From Acidobacteriaceae bacterium (GTDB lineage Bacteria; Acidobacteriota; Terriglobia; Terriglobales; SbA1), in NCBI GenBank assembly GCA_003156615.1, contig PMHI01000715.1, positions 1-12,371 of the forward strand: 12,371 nucleotides of DNA. Reading direction: 5' to 3'. The position numbers were made by a program, and so were the translations under genes. Each line of letters starts with the position of its first letter. Position 1 is the first letter of the stretch. The notes beneath the pieces are model-generated. The model saw nothing but the letters and a program-made list of their open reading frames with translations, had not been told where the DNA came from and did no database searches. This document shows, in pieces, positions 1-7,977 of this stretch.

Positions 1-1
1 A

Positions 2-1738
2 GCATCCGCCAACCAACCGGTGGCGGCTTTGCTCGGGCTGTGGGGCAGTCAGCAGTCGTTTCCTCCGACGGTTCGCGGCGAGCTCACAATCGATGCTCGC
101 GGTAACGAATGGCGGGCACGCATCGCGGGATACGACGTACCCGTGGTGGAGCACCTGAAGGACGAGATTCATTTTGCTCTGCCTGGGGAGGCTGGCAAGT
201 TTCGTGGGCGTCTTCATCTCGGCGCGAACGGCAAGCGCATTTTTGGGCACTGGATTCAACTGGGGGGCGTTGCCTTCTACAGCTACTCCTACGCGAGTCC
301 AGTGGAACTGACGGAACTGGCACCTGGGGTCTGGCGTGGCGACGTGGTCCCACTCGACGAGCGAGCCTCCTTTTATATTTCTATTGAACGGACTCCCGAC
401 GGCTCGCTGAAAGCATTTTTCCGGAATCCAGAAGCCAATCGTTTTCGGGGCCAGACTTTTGATGTGGCGCTACAGGATGGCACCGTCACCCTGCTCGACA
501 AGGGTCAGGCGATGTTGCGTGGAACCTACGATTCGCAGTCCGACGTTCTTTCCCTGCCTGTCCTTGGTTCTTATCCGCTGGTGCAGTTCGCGCGCCAGGA
601 CCGGAGCACTGCGCTTGGCTTTTACCCCCGCATTCCTTCGCCCTCCGGACCGTATGTTTACCAGACGCCGGTTGCGGAGAACGATGGCTGGGCGACGGCA
701 TCGCTCGCGGACGTGGGTTTGGAACTGAGCCCGATTGCGGAGTTGATCCAGACAATCCTCAGGACTCCGCCTTCGCTCAGTAATCCGGTCAACATTCAGA
801 GCCTGCTGATTGCCCGCCACGGCAAACTGGTTTTCGAGGAGTATTTTTACGGCTTCAACAAAGAGCGGCCGCACGATATGCGCTCCGCCGGCAAGACCTT
901 CGGGCCTGTGCTGGTCGGTCTGGCGCGCGAGCAAGGGGCGAACATATCGCTGGACTCGCCGGCATATTCGTTCTTCCCGGAATACAAACATTTCGCGAAC
1001 TGGGACGAACGCAAGAACCACATCACGGTGCGGGATCTGATGACCATGACGTCGGGCCTGGCTTGTGATGACCACGATCCGTCGTCTGCCGGTGGTGAAG
1101 ACTCCATGCAGATGCAGACTATACAGAGCGACTGGTACAAGTTCGCATTGGATTTGCCGATGGCCCGCGACCCGGGCGGCGAACAGGCGGTTTACTGCGC
1201 GTCGGATATCAATCTGGTGGGTGGGATCGTCAAGAACGCCACGGGCTCTTGGCTGCCGGAATTCTTTCAACAGTATTTTGCCCGGCCGTTGCAGATCACT
1301 TCCTACCACCTGAACCTAATGCCCAGCGGCGAGTTTTACCTGGGCGGAGGGCTTTACCTGCGTGCTCGCGATCAACTGAAGCTCGGCCAGCTTTATCTTT
1401 CCGGTGGAGTGTGGAATGGGAACCGTATCTTGAGCGAGGTTTGGGTGAAGGATTCGGTCCAGCGGCACTCGGGTTTTCCACCCGCCATTCCGACGGACAT
1501 AGACCATGGATACACCTACGCCTGGCACACGCGTCGCCTGCAAGCCGACGGACGGGAGTTTCGCGATTACTACGCGGCAGGCAATGGAGGGCAGTACGTG
1601 CTGGTTCTCCCCGACCTCGATATGGTGGTGGGAATTACAGGAGGAGACTACTCGGAGCGGGACAAGTTCTTTCCCTGGGAATCGCAACTCGTGCCGCACT
1701 ACATCATCCCGGCTGCGCTGGCGCGGGAAAATCGGTAA
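2..1738 (+). CDS. Serine hydrolase, class C beta-lactamase fold, with beta-rich N-terminal region (5' partial)
   Basis: A probable secreted or periplasmic serine hydrolase of the beta-lactamase / D-alanyl-D-alanine carboxypeptidase superfamily; substrate unknown. Numbered from the GTG at 20, the nucleophile motif SxxK reads SAGK at residues 289-292. The second motif is the tyrosine of YCAS near 392, and the third, KTG-like element is replaced by GNGG at 521-524, followed by strands ending in VVGITGG. The catalytic domain occupies about 235-572. The first 230 residues are Trp/Gly/Tyr-rich and look all-beta. The frame is open to the left edge, reading ASANQP before the GTG with no stop, so the real start and any signal peptide lie outside the window. 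The gene ends in TAA 11 bp from the stop of the convergent downstream gene. The fold assignment is firm; calling it a beta-lactamase or esterase would be a guess. Confidence 0.85.
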   Translation, partial: ASANQPVAALLGLWGSQQSFPPTVRGELTIDARGNEWRARIAGYDVPVVEHLKDEIHFALPGEAGKFRGRLHLGANGKRIFGHWIQLGGVAFYSYSYASPVELTELAPGVWRGDVVPLDERASFYISIERTPDGSLKAFFRNPEANRFRGQTFDVALQDGTVTLLDKGQAMLRGTYDSQSDVLSLPVLGSYPLVQFARQDRSTALGFYPRIPSPSGPYVYQTPVAENDGWATASLADVGLELSPIAELIQTILRTPPSLSNPVNIQSLLIARHGKLVFEEYFYGFNKERPHDMRSAGKTFGPVLVGLAREQGANISLDSPAYSFFPEYKHFANWDERKNHITVRDLMTMTSGLACDDHDPSSAGGEDSMQMQTIQSDWYKFALDLPMARDPGGEQAVYCASDINLVGGIVKNATGSWLPEFFQQYFARPLQITSYHLNLMPSGEFYLGGGLYLRARDQLKLGQLYLSGGVWNGNRILSEVWVKDSVQRHSGFPPAIPTDIDHGYTYAWHTRRLQADGREFRDYYAAGNGGQYVLVLPDLDMVVGITGGDYSERDKFFPWESQLVPHYIIPAALARENR

Positions 1739-1749
1739 CTCTGTGCCGC

Positions 1750-2763
1750 CTAGTCGTGCTTCGGAATGTTCGTTGTCAACTTCCGCATGAGAAATTCTTC
1801 AACCAGGTTGGCGGCGGCGGTCGCACCAATCCCGATTGCCGCATTTTCGAAGGTTAATGCCACTCCATTGCGGTTTTGAGCCGGGTAGTACAGGTTCGAG
1901 ATGCCGCCGGCGGCTAGGTTTCCCAGGACATTCGAGTAATTTGGCTGCCAGTGTCCATTGTCGCCCTTGCAAATCACCGAATTCGCGATAGCGTACAGAA
2001 TCCGCGATCGCTTGCTACCGCTTCCCTTGTAGTAATAACGGGGATCTTGCTTCAACAGGGAAGGCAGTATCGCGCTGCCAATAAAAGTTCCTGACACTAA
2101 GTCGGCGTAGGCGGCGCCGAAGCGCTTTCCATAACCCGATGCGCCCTGTCCATATCCACTGAAGGTATTTTGCGCCTGCTGAACTCCCGCAATGCCTCCA
2201 ACGATTGCGAAGGTGACTGGATCGATTGTGGTCTTCCAGGCCAGCTCGAATTTTTGCTTCGAGGTGAGGGCAACGGGGTGAGGGTCGTAGGTGACGTAAA
2301 AATTAGGAAAGACGCCGAACACCCGTTGTTTCTCTTCATCCTTGACCTGCTCTTGTGCGACTTCGGTGCGTGAGAGCGCAACCTGCACATCGGTGACGTT
2401 GGCCGCCACCGCCAGCGCGATCTGCGGGACGATGCGAGTTTCTCCCGAACTCAGGACTCCAGAGGAGGTCTGCGTGGCGAAGCCCGGCGACGCGATGGTG
2501 AGCTCGAAAGCGCCAGAAGCGACATTGGCAAACGAGAATTGCCCATTGTCGCCGGATAGTACCTCTTGGCTGGAGTGAGCCTCCCCAGTAAGCGTCACCC
2601 GGGCTCCGCTGACGACGGCCCCGCTTTGATCAACCACCGTTCCGCTGATGCTTCCGGGCGCTGGGTTGGGGGTGGCCGGGGGGGTCTGTCCTAAGCAGAG
2701 ACACGTCCAACCCAGACTGACAATGGCAAGAGGTATGAGTGCAGACTTGAATCGGAAGGCCAT
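1750..2763 (-). CDS. Secreted carboxypeptidase-regulatory-like domain protein
   Basis: A 337-residue exported protein of unknown function. Residues 1-26 form a signal peptide (positive start, hydrophobic stretch, cleavage probably near LGQ/T), followed by a short Pro-rich linker. Residues 38-118 match the carboxypeptidase regulatory-like (transthyretin-type) beta-sandwich: SISGTVVDQSGAVVSGARVT, then GQFSFANVASGAFELTI. Residues 148-337 are a second region starting FGVFPNFYVTYDPHP, with Gly/Ala-rich hydrophobic segments at about 183-195 and 305-322 and a YYY patch near 243. In Acidobacteriota this regulatory domain usually precedes a TonB-dependent receptor barrel; here no barrel follows, and the C-terminal region resembles acidobacterial hypothetical proteins I recall only loosely. 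It starts at an ATG with a weak GAGAAG about 11 nt upstream. The envelope location is well supported; the function is not known. Confidence 0.82.
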   Translation of the reverse strand: MAFRFKSALIPLAIVSLGWTCLCLGQTPPATPNPAPGSISGTVVDQSGAVVSGARVTLTGEAHSSQEVLSGDNGQFSFANVASGAFELTIASPGFATQTSSGVLSSGETRIVPQIALAVAANVTDVQVALSRTEVAQEQVKDEEKQRVFGVFPNFYVTYDPHPVALTSKQKFELAWKTTIDPVTFAIVGGIAGVQQAQNTFSGYGQGASGYGKRFGAAYADLVSGTFIGSAILPSLLKQDPRYYYKGSGSKRSRILYAIANSVICKGDNGHWQPNYSNVLGNLAAGGISNLYYPAQNRNGVALTFENAAIGIGATAAANLVEEFLMRKLTTNIPKHD

Positions 2764-2767
2764 GAAT

Positions 2768-2796
2768 AAAGTATCTTCTCGTCCTGCTCACATCAA
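2768..2796 (-). promoter_or_regulatory. Weak candidate sigma70-like promoter for the regulatory-domain gene
   Basis: Read on the minus strand, TTGATG (2791-2796) lies 17 nt before TACTTT (2768-2773). This spacing is ideal but the matches to consensus are partial (4/6 and 3/6). The implied transcription start would fall at or next to the ATG at 2763, giving a leaderless or nearly leaderless message, so the match may be chance. Confidence 0.22.
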
Positions 2797-3011
2797 TACC
2801 GGTTCGTCCCGTGTCAGATGGGGTGGTAACCGTCTTGCGATGGGAGAATCCCTGCACAGAGACTACACTAACTATTCCAACGGATTGCCAGGGCGAGTCC
2901 TTCGGGAAACAGCTTATCGGGCCTTCTCGTTTTTCGGTGGTTACGAAGGTTTCAAATCCGTCCGCAGTTTGTTGGACGCTCCGTCAGTTGGTAAAGTTGC
3001 ATTCTGTGGTC

Positions 3012-3908
3012 ATGAAATCCAGAATCCTGGTCAGCGGGGTGTCGGGGCCGATTGGGGCCGCTCTTCTTCCTTCTCTCAAAACGATTGGATGTTCCGTGGT
3101 GCGGCTGGTGCGGGGCGCGGCTGCGGGCAACGGGCAGATTGCGTGGGATCCCGCGGTGGCGATTGCGCCCGAGGCAGTGTCGGGATTTGACGCCGTGATT
3201 CACTTGGCGGGCGAAAGCATTTTCGGACGATGGACCGCGGCCAAAAAGGCGAAGATTCGAGACAGCCGCGTGGCCGGGACGATGAATCTGGCGTCGGCTC
3301 TGGCGCAGGCGGAAGAGAAGCCGCAGGTTTTCGTTTGCGGGTCGGCGATCGGATACTACGGCAACCGGCGCGATGAATTGTTGCGAGAGGAAAGCTCGCC
3401 GGGCGCGGGATTTCTGGCGCAGGTGTGCCAGGAGTGGGAGGAGGCGACCACCTCCGCGGTGCAGGCCGACATTCGGACCGTGCACCTGCGGACAGGAATT
3501 GTGCTTAGCCCCAAGGGCGGAGCGCTGGGAGCGATGCTGTTGCCGTTCAAGCTGGGGTTGGGCGGCCGAACCGGAGACGGGCAGCAGTGGATGAGTTGGA
3601 TTGATGTGCAGGACATGGTGGGCGCGATCCACCACATTTTGAAGAATGACTTGTTACAGGGAGCGGTGAACATGGTCGCTCCCAAGCCGGTGAGGAATGC
3701 GGAATTTGCAAAAACGCTGGCCGTCGTGTTGTCGCGTCCGGCGATTTTTCCCGTGCCGGCGTTCGCCGCGAAGGCGGTCTTCGGAGAGATGGGCGAAGAA
3801 CTGCTGCTCGCAGGCCAGAAGGTAGAACCTGGCAAGCTGATCTCGAGCGGGTATCCGTTTCGGTATCGGGAACTGAAGGCGTCGCTCGAGAGGCTGTTGG
3901 CGGGGTAA
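3012..3908 (+). CDS. TIGR01777 family epimerase-like NAD(P)-binding protein
   Basis: A 298-residue cytoplasmic protein of the extended short-chain dehydrogenase superfamily, TIGR01777 branch (YfcH / SulA-like); its substrate is not established. The N-terminus reads KSRILVSGVSGPIGAALL, a Rossmann GxxGxxG with glycines at 9, 12 and 15. Further family marks are VIHLAGE (62-68), SAIGYYG (111-117, the Ser/Tyr region), LRTGIVLSP (159-167) and WMSWIDVQDM (193-202). The C-terminal DUF1731 segment spans about 248-295, with RPAIFPVPAF and a GEELLLAGQKVEP stretch. The reading frame is open back to an ATG at 2811. I chose 3012 because the protein then begins directly at the first beta strand and has the family's usual length of about 300. 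No good Shine-Dalgarno site is visible. It converges with the RDD gene. Confidence 0.9.
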   Translation: MKSRILVSGVSGPIGAALLPSLKTIGCSVVRLVRGAAAGNGQIAWDPAVAIAPEAVSGFDAVIHLAGESIFGRWTAAKKAKIRDSRVAGTMNLASALAQAEEKPQVFVCGSAIGYYGNRRDELLREESSPGAGFLAQVCQEWEEATTSAVQADIRTVHLRTGIVLSPKGGALGAMLLPFKLGLGGRTGDGQQWMSWIDVQDMVGAIHHILKNDLLQGAVNMVAPKPVRNAEFAKTLAVVLSRPAIFPVPAFAAKAVFGEMGEELLLAGQKVEPGKLISSGYPFRYRELKASLERLLAG

Positions 3909-3911
3909 CGC

Positions 3912-3937
3912 GCCGGATCCGATGTAATGTATCCGGC
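3912..3937. terminator. Stem-loop 1 in convergent spacer, candidate bidirectional terminator
   Basis: A perfect 7-bp inverted repeat, GCCGGAT (3912-3918) and ATCCGGC (3931-3937), with a 12-nt loop, begins 3 nt after the upstream stop codon. There is no T-tract, so a classical intrinsic terminator is not proven. Its position between converging genes suits transcript-end formation for either strand. Confidence 0.4.
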
Positions 3938-3944
3938 TCAAACC

Positions 3945-3961
3945 ACCGGGCTGCGCCCGGT
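3945..3961. terminator. Stem-loop 2 in convergent spacer, candidate bidirectional terminator
   Basis: A perfect 7-bp GC-rich stem, ACCGGGC (3945-3951) and GCCCGGT (3955-3961), closes a 3-nt TGC loop. This is the most stable hairpin I can see in the spacer. No T-tract follows on either strand. Confidence 0.42.
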
Positions 3962-3967
3962 CGACGA

Positions 3968-4000
3968 GCCCCTCCGGGTTCGCTCAGGACGGGGGAGGGC
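3968..4000. repeat. Imperfect inverted repeat, third stem-loop of the spacer
   Basis: GCCCCTCC (3968-3975) can pair with GGAGGGC (3994-4000), leaving one base bulged, around an 18-nt loop. Together with the two hairpins just upstream it makes the 3909-4022 spacer almost entirely self-complementary, a texture typical of dispersed intergenic repeat elements. No second copy lies in this window. Confidence 0.35.
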
Positions 4001-4022
4001 GGCTGTCCCCACAGAAGCATTT

Positions 4023-5183
4023 TCAGCGCTTGGGTGCGAGGTAGGTATGCGTGATGCGGTCGTGCCAGCAAAGCGAGTCTTCGTCGAGGAAGACCCAGAC
4101 GTATCCCATGCCGAGAGATAGGGCCGAGAGAAATGAAGCGAGCACGCGCCAGCGGCGGAGTCGGCGGCTCGTGCGGCTTCCATCGAAGCGGGTCAATTCG
4201 AGCCGGGCTAGGCGCAATCCGGGCGTAGTGCCCGAGTAAACCACGAGCAGGTATTGGTAGGAGGCCCAGAAGAGGCCGGAAAGCCCGGCGGCGAGCCCGA
4301 GGATCTGGAATCGCGGCGGACGGATCGCAGTCACCTTCCAGAAAATGAAGCTGAACAGAGTGCCGGCCGCGGCGATGATGACACCGTCGAGGGCGGCGGA
4401 GAAAATGCGCCGGGCCAAGGGCGCACTCTCGAGCGGGATGTCGATGCCCGGACGTTTCTCCATTTCCGGTTGCTGGGCAGGATCAATCGTGATCCCGCCC
4501 AGAGCCGGAGGGGGCGGAACAACTTCGGGCGCTTCCAAGATGCGCGGACGGTCACGGTCAAAGACGGGCTCGGCCAACTCGTCGAGCGGAGCTGGAGGAG
4601 GCGTCCAGGAACGCGGGAACGCAATGATCTTTGCGGTGGTTGGGGCTGTAGCTCGAGGCGATTCGGCGGCGTAGGGGAGGGCCCCAGTTTCCTCTGGGGC
4701 CTGGGCCTCGGGCAAGGCCGGCGGCCTGGACGCTGGAATTTCGACAGAATGAGCGGCGCTGTCGGCGAATCCATCCAAGGCCAGAGCCTGGTGCGAAGCG
4801 GTGGCCATTCTCTGAGGAAAGGCCTGGGATTCGACAGGAATGCCGCGTGCGGCGCGAGTGGAATCTTCATTGTCGAAAGGCAGCCGGAGCGACGGATAGC
4901 GGGGCGGGCGGGGCTTGTGCCGGGATTGGTAACGATTCAGCCGGGCGGCGATTTCCTGACGCCAGGGAGTTGAATCTTCGGCCCGAGGGTCTTTGCTGTC
5001 GTTGGGCGGGGAGGCTTCCGCGGAGGGAGGCAGGCTCGGTGCCTCGGCTCCCGACGTTTCCAGCCCAACCTGTGGCGTTACGGCGTCTGGACATGTGTCG
5101 GAGTCGGGTAGCCAGCGCGGCGAAGCCGCGGAATACGCGCCAGAAGAACAGCGGCAGATGTCACCACAAAGCGGACAAGACAT
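4023..5183 (-). CDS. RDD family membrane protein with N-terminal Cys cluster and long Pro/Ala-rich linker
   Basis: A 386-residue inner-membrane protein. The C-terminal RDD domain (about 255-386) starts APLARRIFSAALDGVII, with Arg259 and Asp266 fitting the family's Arg/Asp signature. It has three hydrophobic segments near 266-283, 293-315 and 348-366, a TPGLRL motif after the second, and ends GYVWVFLDEDSLCWHDRI. The extreme N-terminus, MSCPLCGDICRC, carries Cys 3, 6, 10 and 12 and could bind a metal as a small zinc-ribbon-like knuckle. Between them lie about 240 residues of Pro, Ala, Glu and Ser-rich, probably disordered sequence, containing RQEIAARLNRYQSRHKPRP (75-93) and KIIAFPRSW (185-193). 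I recall similar islands in acidobacterial RDD proteins. RDD proteins are variously linked to transport and ion or stress tolerance; no specific role can be assigned here. It is divergent from lptD. Confidence 0.85.
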   Translation of the reverse strand: MSCPLCGDICRCSSGAYSAASPRWLPDSDTCPDAVTPQVGLETSGAEAPSLPPSAEASPPNDSKDPRAEDSTPWRQEIAARLNRYQSRHKPRPPRYPSLRLPFDNEDSTRAARGIPVESQAFPQRMATASHQALALDGFADSAAHSVEIPASRPPALPEAQAPEETGALPYAAESPRATAPTTAKIIAFPRSWTPPPAPLDELAEPVFDRDRPRILEAPEVVPPPPALGGITIDPAQQPEMEKRPGIDIPLESAPLARRIFSAALDGVIIAAAGTLFSFIFWKVTAIRPPRFQILGLAAGLSGLFWASYQYLLVVYSGTTPGLRLARLELTRFDGSRTSRRLRRWRVLASFLSALSLGMGYVWVFLDEDSLCWHDRITHTYLAPKR

Positions 5184-5378
5184 GGATCCCAGTCTTACAA
5201 AAATGCCGAAACCTAGAGCTGCCGGATAACCATGAAGACGGTACCGGAATCCAAGACTTCGGGCGCCTTTGCCTCCCGAGGCTCAGCCGTGCTAAGTTCA
5301 CCACGACTGCTGCCATTGAAACGTCCGAGCGCCTCTTTCATGCGCTTCGGGTGAACTTGTTCCGACGATCTTGTTCCG
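5184..5378. other. Divergent intergenic region between RDD gene and lptD
   Basis: 195 bp that must hold the promoters of both flanking genes. I see no convincing -35/-10 pair on either strand and no strong Shine-Dalgarno site before lptD. The one clear structure is a 10-bp direct repeat, CTTGTTCCGA, at 5356-5365 and 5370-5379; the second copy runs into the lptD ATG. Confidence 0.45.
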
Positions 5379-7922
5379 ATGACTCTTCGCAAGAGATTCC
5401 TTATCACGGCTGCGGTGCTTTGTCACCTTCTTCTCGTCGTGCCATTAGTTACCAGCCAGTTGCCGCCTGGGAAGCCGGCTGCGACACCGCACGCCAGCGC
5501 GCCGGAAAAGTCAGCGACCACTCCTCTGACCCCCTGTGCCCAGGCGGCCGCGGCGCAGAAGGAAAAGGGAGAGGACGTCTACACCATTTGCGCGATTCAG
5601 CAGGAAGAGCAAGGCTCCGTTTACCAGCTGCACGGAGCGGTTGAAATCTACTACGAGACTTATGTACTGAAAGCCGATGAAGCCACGTACAACTCCGACA
5701 CGAAGGAAGCGACCGCGACCGGACATTTCGCGCTCGACGGCGGTCCCAACGACGACCACATCCGCGCGTCGCACGGCACTTACAATCTCGGCCTCGAAAC
5801 GGGACGCTTCTATGATGTGATCGGGACGACCGGGCTGCGCTTTCGCGGCAATGCGGTGATCTTGACTTCCACTGCGCCATTCGCGTTTACGGGCAAGATT
5901 GTCGATAAAACCAGTCCCGAACACTACCTGGTGTATGACGGCACCATAACCACCTGCGAGTTGCCTCATCCCAAGTGGCAGTTCGATGCGCTCAAGGTGA
6001 GCGTGGACGTGGGCGGCAACGCCAAAATCTACCGCAGCAATTTTCTGCTGCACGGGATTCCTATTCTCTATTTTCCATTCGCGACGCATCCGGTGGATAA
6101 GGAGTCGCGGCAGTCCGGGTTTCTGATGCCGTCGGTGGCCCGGTCTTCGACCAAGGGCACCGTCGTGGGGGACGCGTACTATTGGGCCATCAGCCGCATG
6201 ATGGACGCTACCCTGGGCGCCGAGTACTTCTCCCTGCGGGGCTGGTCGCAGCGGGGAGAGTTTCGCGCGATGCCCACGGAACATTCCTACCTGGACCTGA
6301 ACTATTTCGGCGTGATTGACCGGGGTATCGGCACGCCTCCGCTCAAAGAAGGCGGAGAGAATGTGCGTCTGAACTCAGCCGGAACGATCGATGGCTTCCG
6401 CGCCGTGGCCAATATCGACTATCTGAGTTCGTTTCTTTTCCGGCTTGCCTTCAACGAGGTATTCAGCCAGGCGGTATATTCGGAAGTGAAATCGCAGGCT
6501 TTTCTCTCGAAGTCCGCGGACGGGATCAGCGTGAATGGATTTCTCGAGCGCTACCAGAACTTCCTGAGCACGACTCCGGGGCAGGTGATCACGATTTTGC
6601 ATGCCCCCAGCCTTGATTCTTCGAGCGTCGACCAACGCTTGGGGCATACTCCACTTTACTGGTCGTTTGACGCATCGGGAACAGGCTTGTCACGCAGCGA
6701 GCCCGAGCAGTGTTCGACCTCGATCCTGTTTGAGTTTTGCACGCCGCCTTTTCGCACGGGGAATCTGCTCGGGCGATTCGACGTGACCCCGGCGATTTCC
6801 TTGCCGTTGTTGTTCCGAGGATGGTCTTTTCTTCCCGAGCTGATGTTGCATGAAACCTATTACACACAACGGCTGGTTGGAGAAAAAGGAGACAAACCCG
6901 GAATTGCGGTGAGCGATCCCATCAACCGCCAAGCCCTGGAGACGTCTGTGGAACTGCGGCCTCCCGCACTGGAGCGCGTCTTCGACAAAGAATTCCTGGG
7001 GCGAAAGTGGAAGCACGTCATTGAGCCGCACGCGGTGTACCGCTTTGTGACCGGCGTGAACAACTTCGCAAATGTTCTGAAGTTTGACGAGCGCGACATC
7101 CTCACCGATACCCATGAGGTTGAGTATGGCTTTGTGACCCGTCTCTACGCCAAGCGAACTTCACAGAAGCCGCAGGATTGCGATGTGATCATGAAGGCTC
7201 TTACGGTGGGCGGCCCCGCGCCGGAATCGATCATCCCCTGGCAGCATCCCACCACCAGAATGCTGGCAAACGTCCCATGCCCCGCCGGGCCGCAAGTGCG
7301 CGAAGTCGCGACTTGGGAACTAGACCAGAAATACTTTCTCGATCCAACCTTCGGCGGGGCGCTGGTTTCCGGCCAACGCAACGTGTTCACCACCACCGCC
7401 GACCTCACCGGGATTGCCTTCCTCAGCGCGCCGCGCCATCTCTCGCCCCTGGTTTCGCGGTTGCGAGTTGAGACCAGCTCACGCACGGACGCGGAGTGGG
7501 ATCTGGATTACGACTTCCAAAATGATCGCGTCAACGCCAGCACCCTGCTGGCTAACTATCACATCGGTCAGGTGACCATCGGCGGCGGCGATGCCATCTT
7601 GCAGATCCCCGGGCAGGCAAGCTTGGCTTCGGGTTCGGCTGAGACTTCCCATTTCAATCAATTTCGTGCCTCGCTGGGTTATGGACGATCCATCAAGCGC
7701 GGTTTCAGTGCCGCCGGCAGTTTTGGCTTTGACGCAGACAACAGGTCGTTGCAGTTCGTCAGCGTACAGACCACATACAACTGGGATTGCTGCGGCGTGA
7801 CCATGGAATATCGCAGCTACACGGTTGCCAACGTGCCCACCGAAAACCTGTTCCGCTTCACCTTCACTCTGGCCAACATCGGCGGTTTCGGCAGCATGCG
7901 CCCGCAGGAGCGGCTGTATTAG
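5379..7922 (+). CDS. lptD: LPS-assembly protein LptD (OstA/Imp)
   Basis: The outer-membrane beta-barrel that, with lipoprotein LptE, inserts lipopolysaccharide into the outer leaflet. The 847 residues begin with a signal peptide (1-26, LRKRFLITAAVLCHLLLVV). An OstA/LptA-like beta-jellyroll follows at about 80-190 (GAVEIYYETYVLKADEATYN). The barrel starts near 215 with the hallmark ILYFPFATHPVDKESRQSGF (229-248) and YYWAISRMMDATLGAEYFS. Cysteines at 53, 71 and 193 and an adjacent pair at 804-805 (NWDCCGV) match the E. coli arrangement, in which N-terminal Cys pair with a C-terminal CC and the protein needs Dsb and SurA to fold. The pairing here is inferred. The last strands, FRFTFTLANIGGFG, and a terminal Tyr fit a BAM recognition signal. 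The ATG at 5379 is chosen because it gives a good signal peptide; no Shine-Dalgarno site is evident. lptE is not in view. Confidence 0.95.
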   Translation: MTLRKRFLITAAVLCHLLLVVPLVTSQLPPGKPAATPHASAPEKSATTPLTPCAQAAAAQKEKGEDVYTICAIQQEEQGSVYQLHGAVEIYYETYVLKADEATYNSDTKEATATGHFALDGGPNDDHIRASHGTYNLGLETGRFYDVIGTTGLRFRGNAVILTSTAPFAFTGKIVDKTSPEHYLVYDGTITTCELPHPKWQFDALKVSVDVGGNAKIYRSNFLLHGIPILYFPFATHPVDKESRQSGFLMPSVARSSTKGTVVGDAYYWAISRMMDATLGAEYFSLRGWSQRGEFRAMPTEHSYLDLNYFGVIDRGIGTPPLKEGGENVRLNSAGTIDGFRAVANIDYLSSFLFRLAFNEVFSQAVYSEVKSQAFLSKSADGISVNGFLERYQNFLSTTPGQVITILHAPSLDSSSVDQRLGHTPLYWSFDASGTGLSRSEPEQCSTSILFEFCTPPFRTGNLLGRFDVTPAISLPLLFRGWSFLPELMLHETYYTQRLVGEKGDKPGIAVSDPINRQALETSVELRPPALERVFDKEFLGRKWKHVIEPHAVYRFVTGVNNFANVLKFDERDILTDTHEVEYGFVTRLYAKRTSQKPQDCDVIMKALTVGGPAPESIIPWQHPTTRMLANVPCPAGPQVREVATWELDQKYFLDPTFGGALVSGQRNVFTTTADLTGIAFLSAPRHLSPLVSRLRVETSSRTDAEWDLDYDFQNDRVNASTLLANYHIGQVTIGGGDAILQIPGQASLASGSAETSHFNQFRASLGYGRSIKRGFSAAGSFGFDADNRSLQFVSVQTTYNWDCCGVTMEYRSYTVANVPTENLFRFTFTLANIGGFGSMRPQERLY

Positions 7923-7977
7923 CCGCCATCCCGGACAGCCGTGGTTCCACCCAGAGGTCTGTGAGCCTGCTAACATA

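Noticed and set aside
470..1309. Long (279-codon) open frame on the minus strand inside the serine hydrolase
   Set aside because: Its protein is Arg/Gln-rich with no domain, and the plus-strand frame contains clear SxxK and GNGG motifs. It is a GC-driven antisense shadow.
2..1738. Antibiotic-resistance beta-lactamase
   Set aside because: Only the fold-level motifs match. The KTG motif is replaced and a large N-terminal module is present, so resistance activity is not supported.
2811..3011. N-terminal extension of the TIGR01777 protein to an upstream ATG
   Set aside because: The 67 extra residues lack family similarity and precede the first beta strand of the Rossmann fold. The family normally begins at the residue encoded at 3012.
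4254..4973. Open frame of 239 codons on the plus strand inside the RDD gene
   Set aside because: Gly/Arg-rich translation without motifs, lying opposite the Pro/Ala linker of the RDD gene. The low-complexity GC-rich codons explain the absence of stops.
7825..7977. larE start inside lptD
   Set aside because: The extra residues are the shifted-frame translation of the LptD C-terminus and are Cys/Pro/Ser-rich. The LarE fold begins after the GTG at 7978 or 7984.
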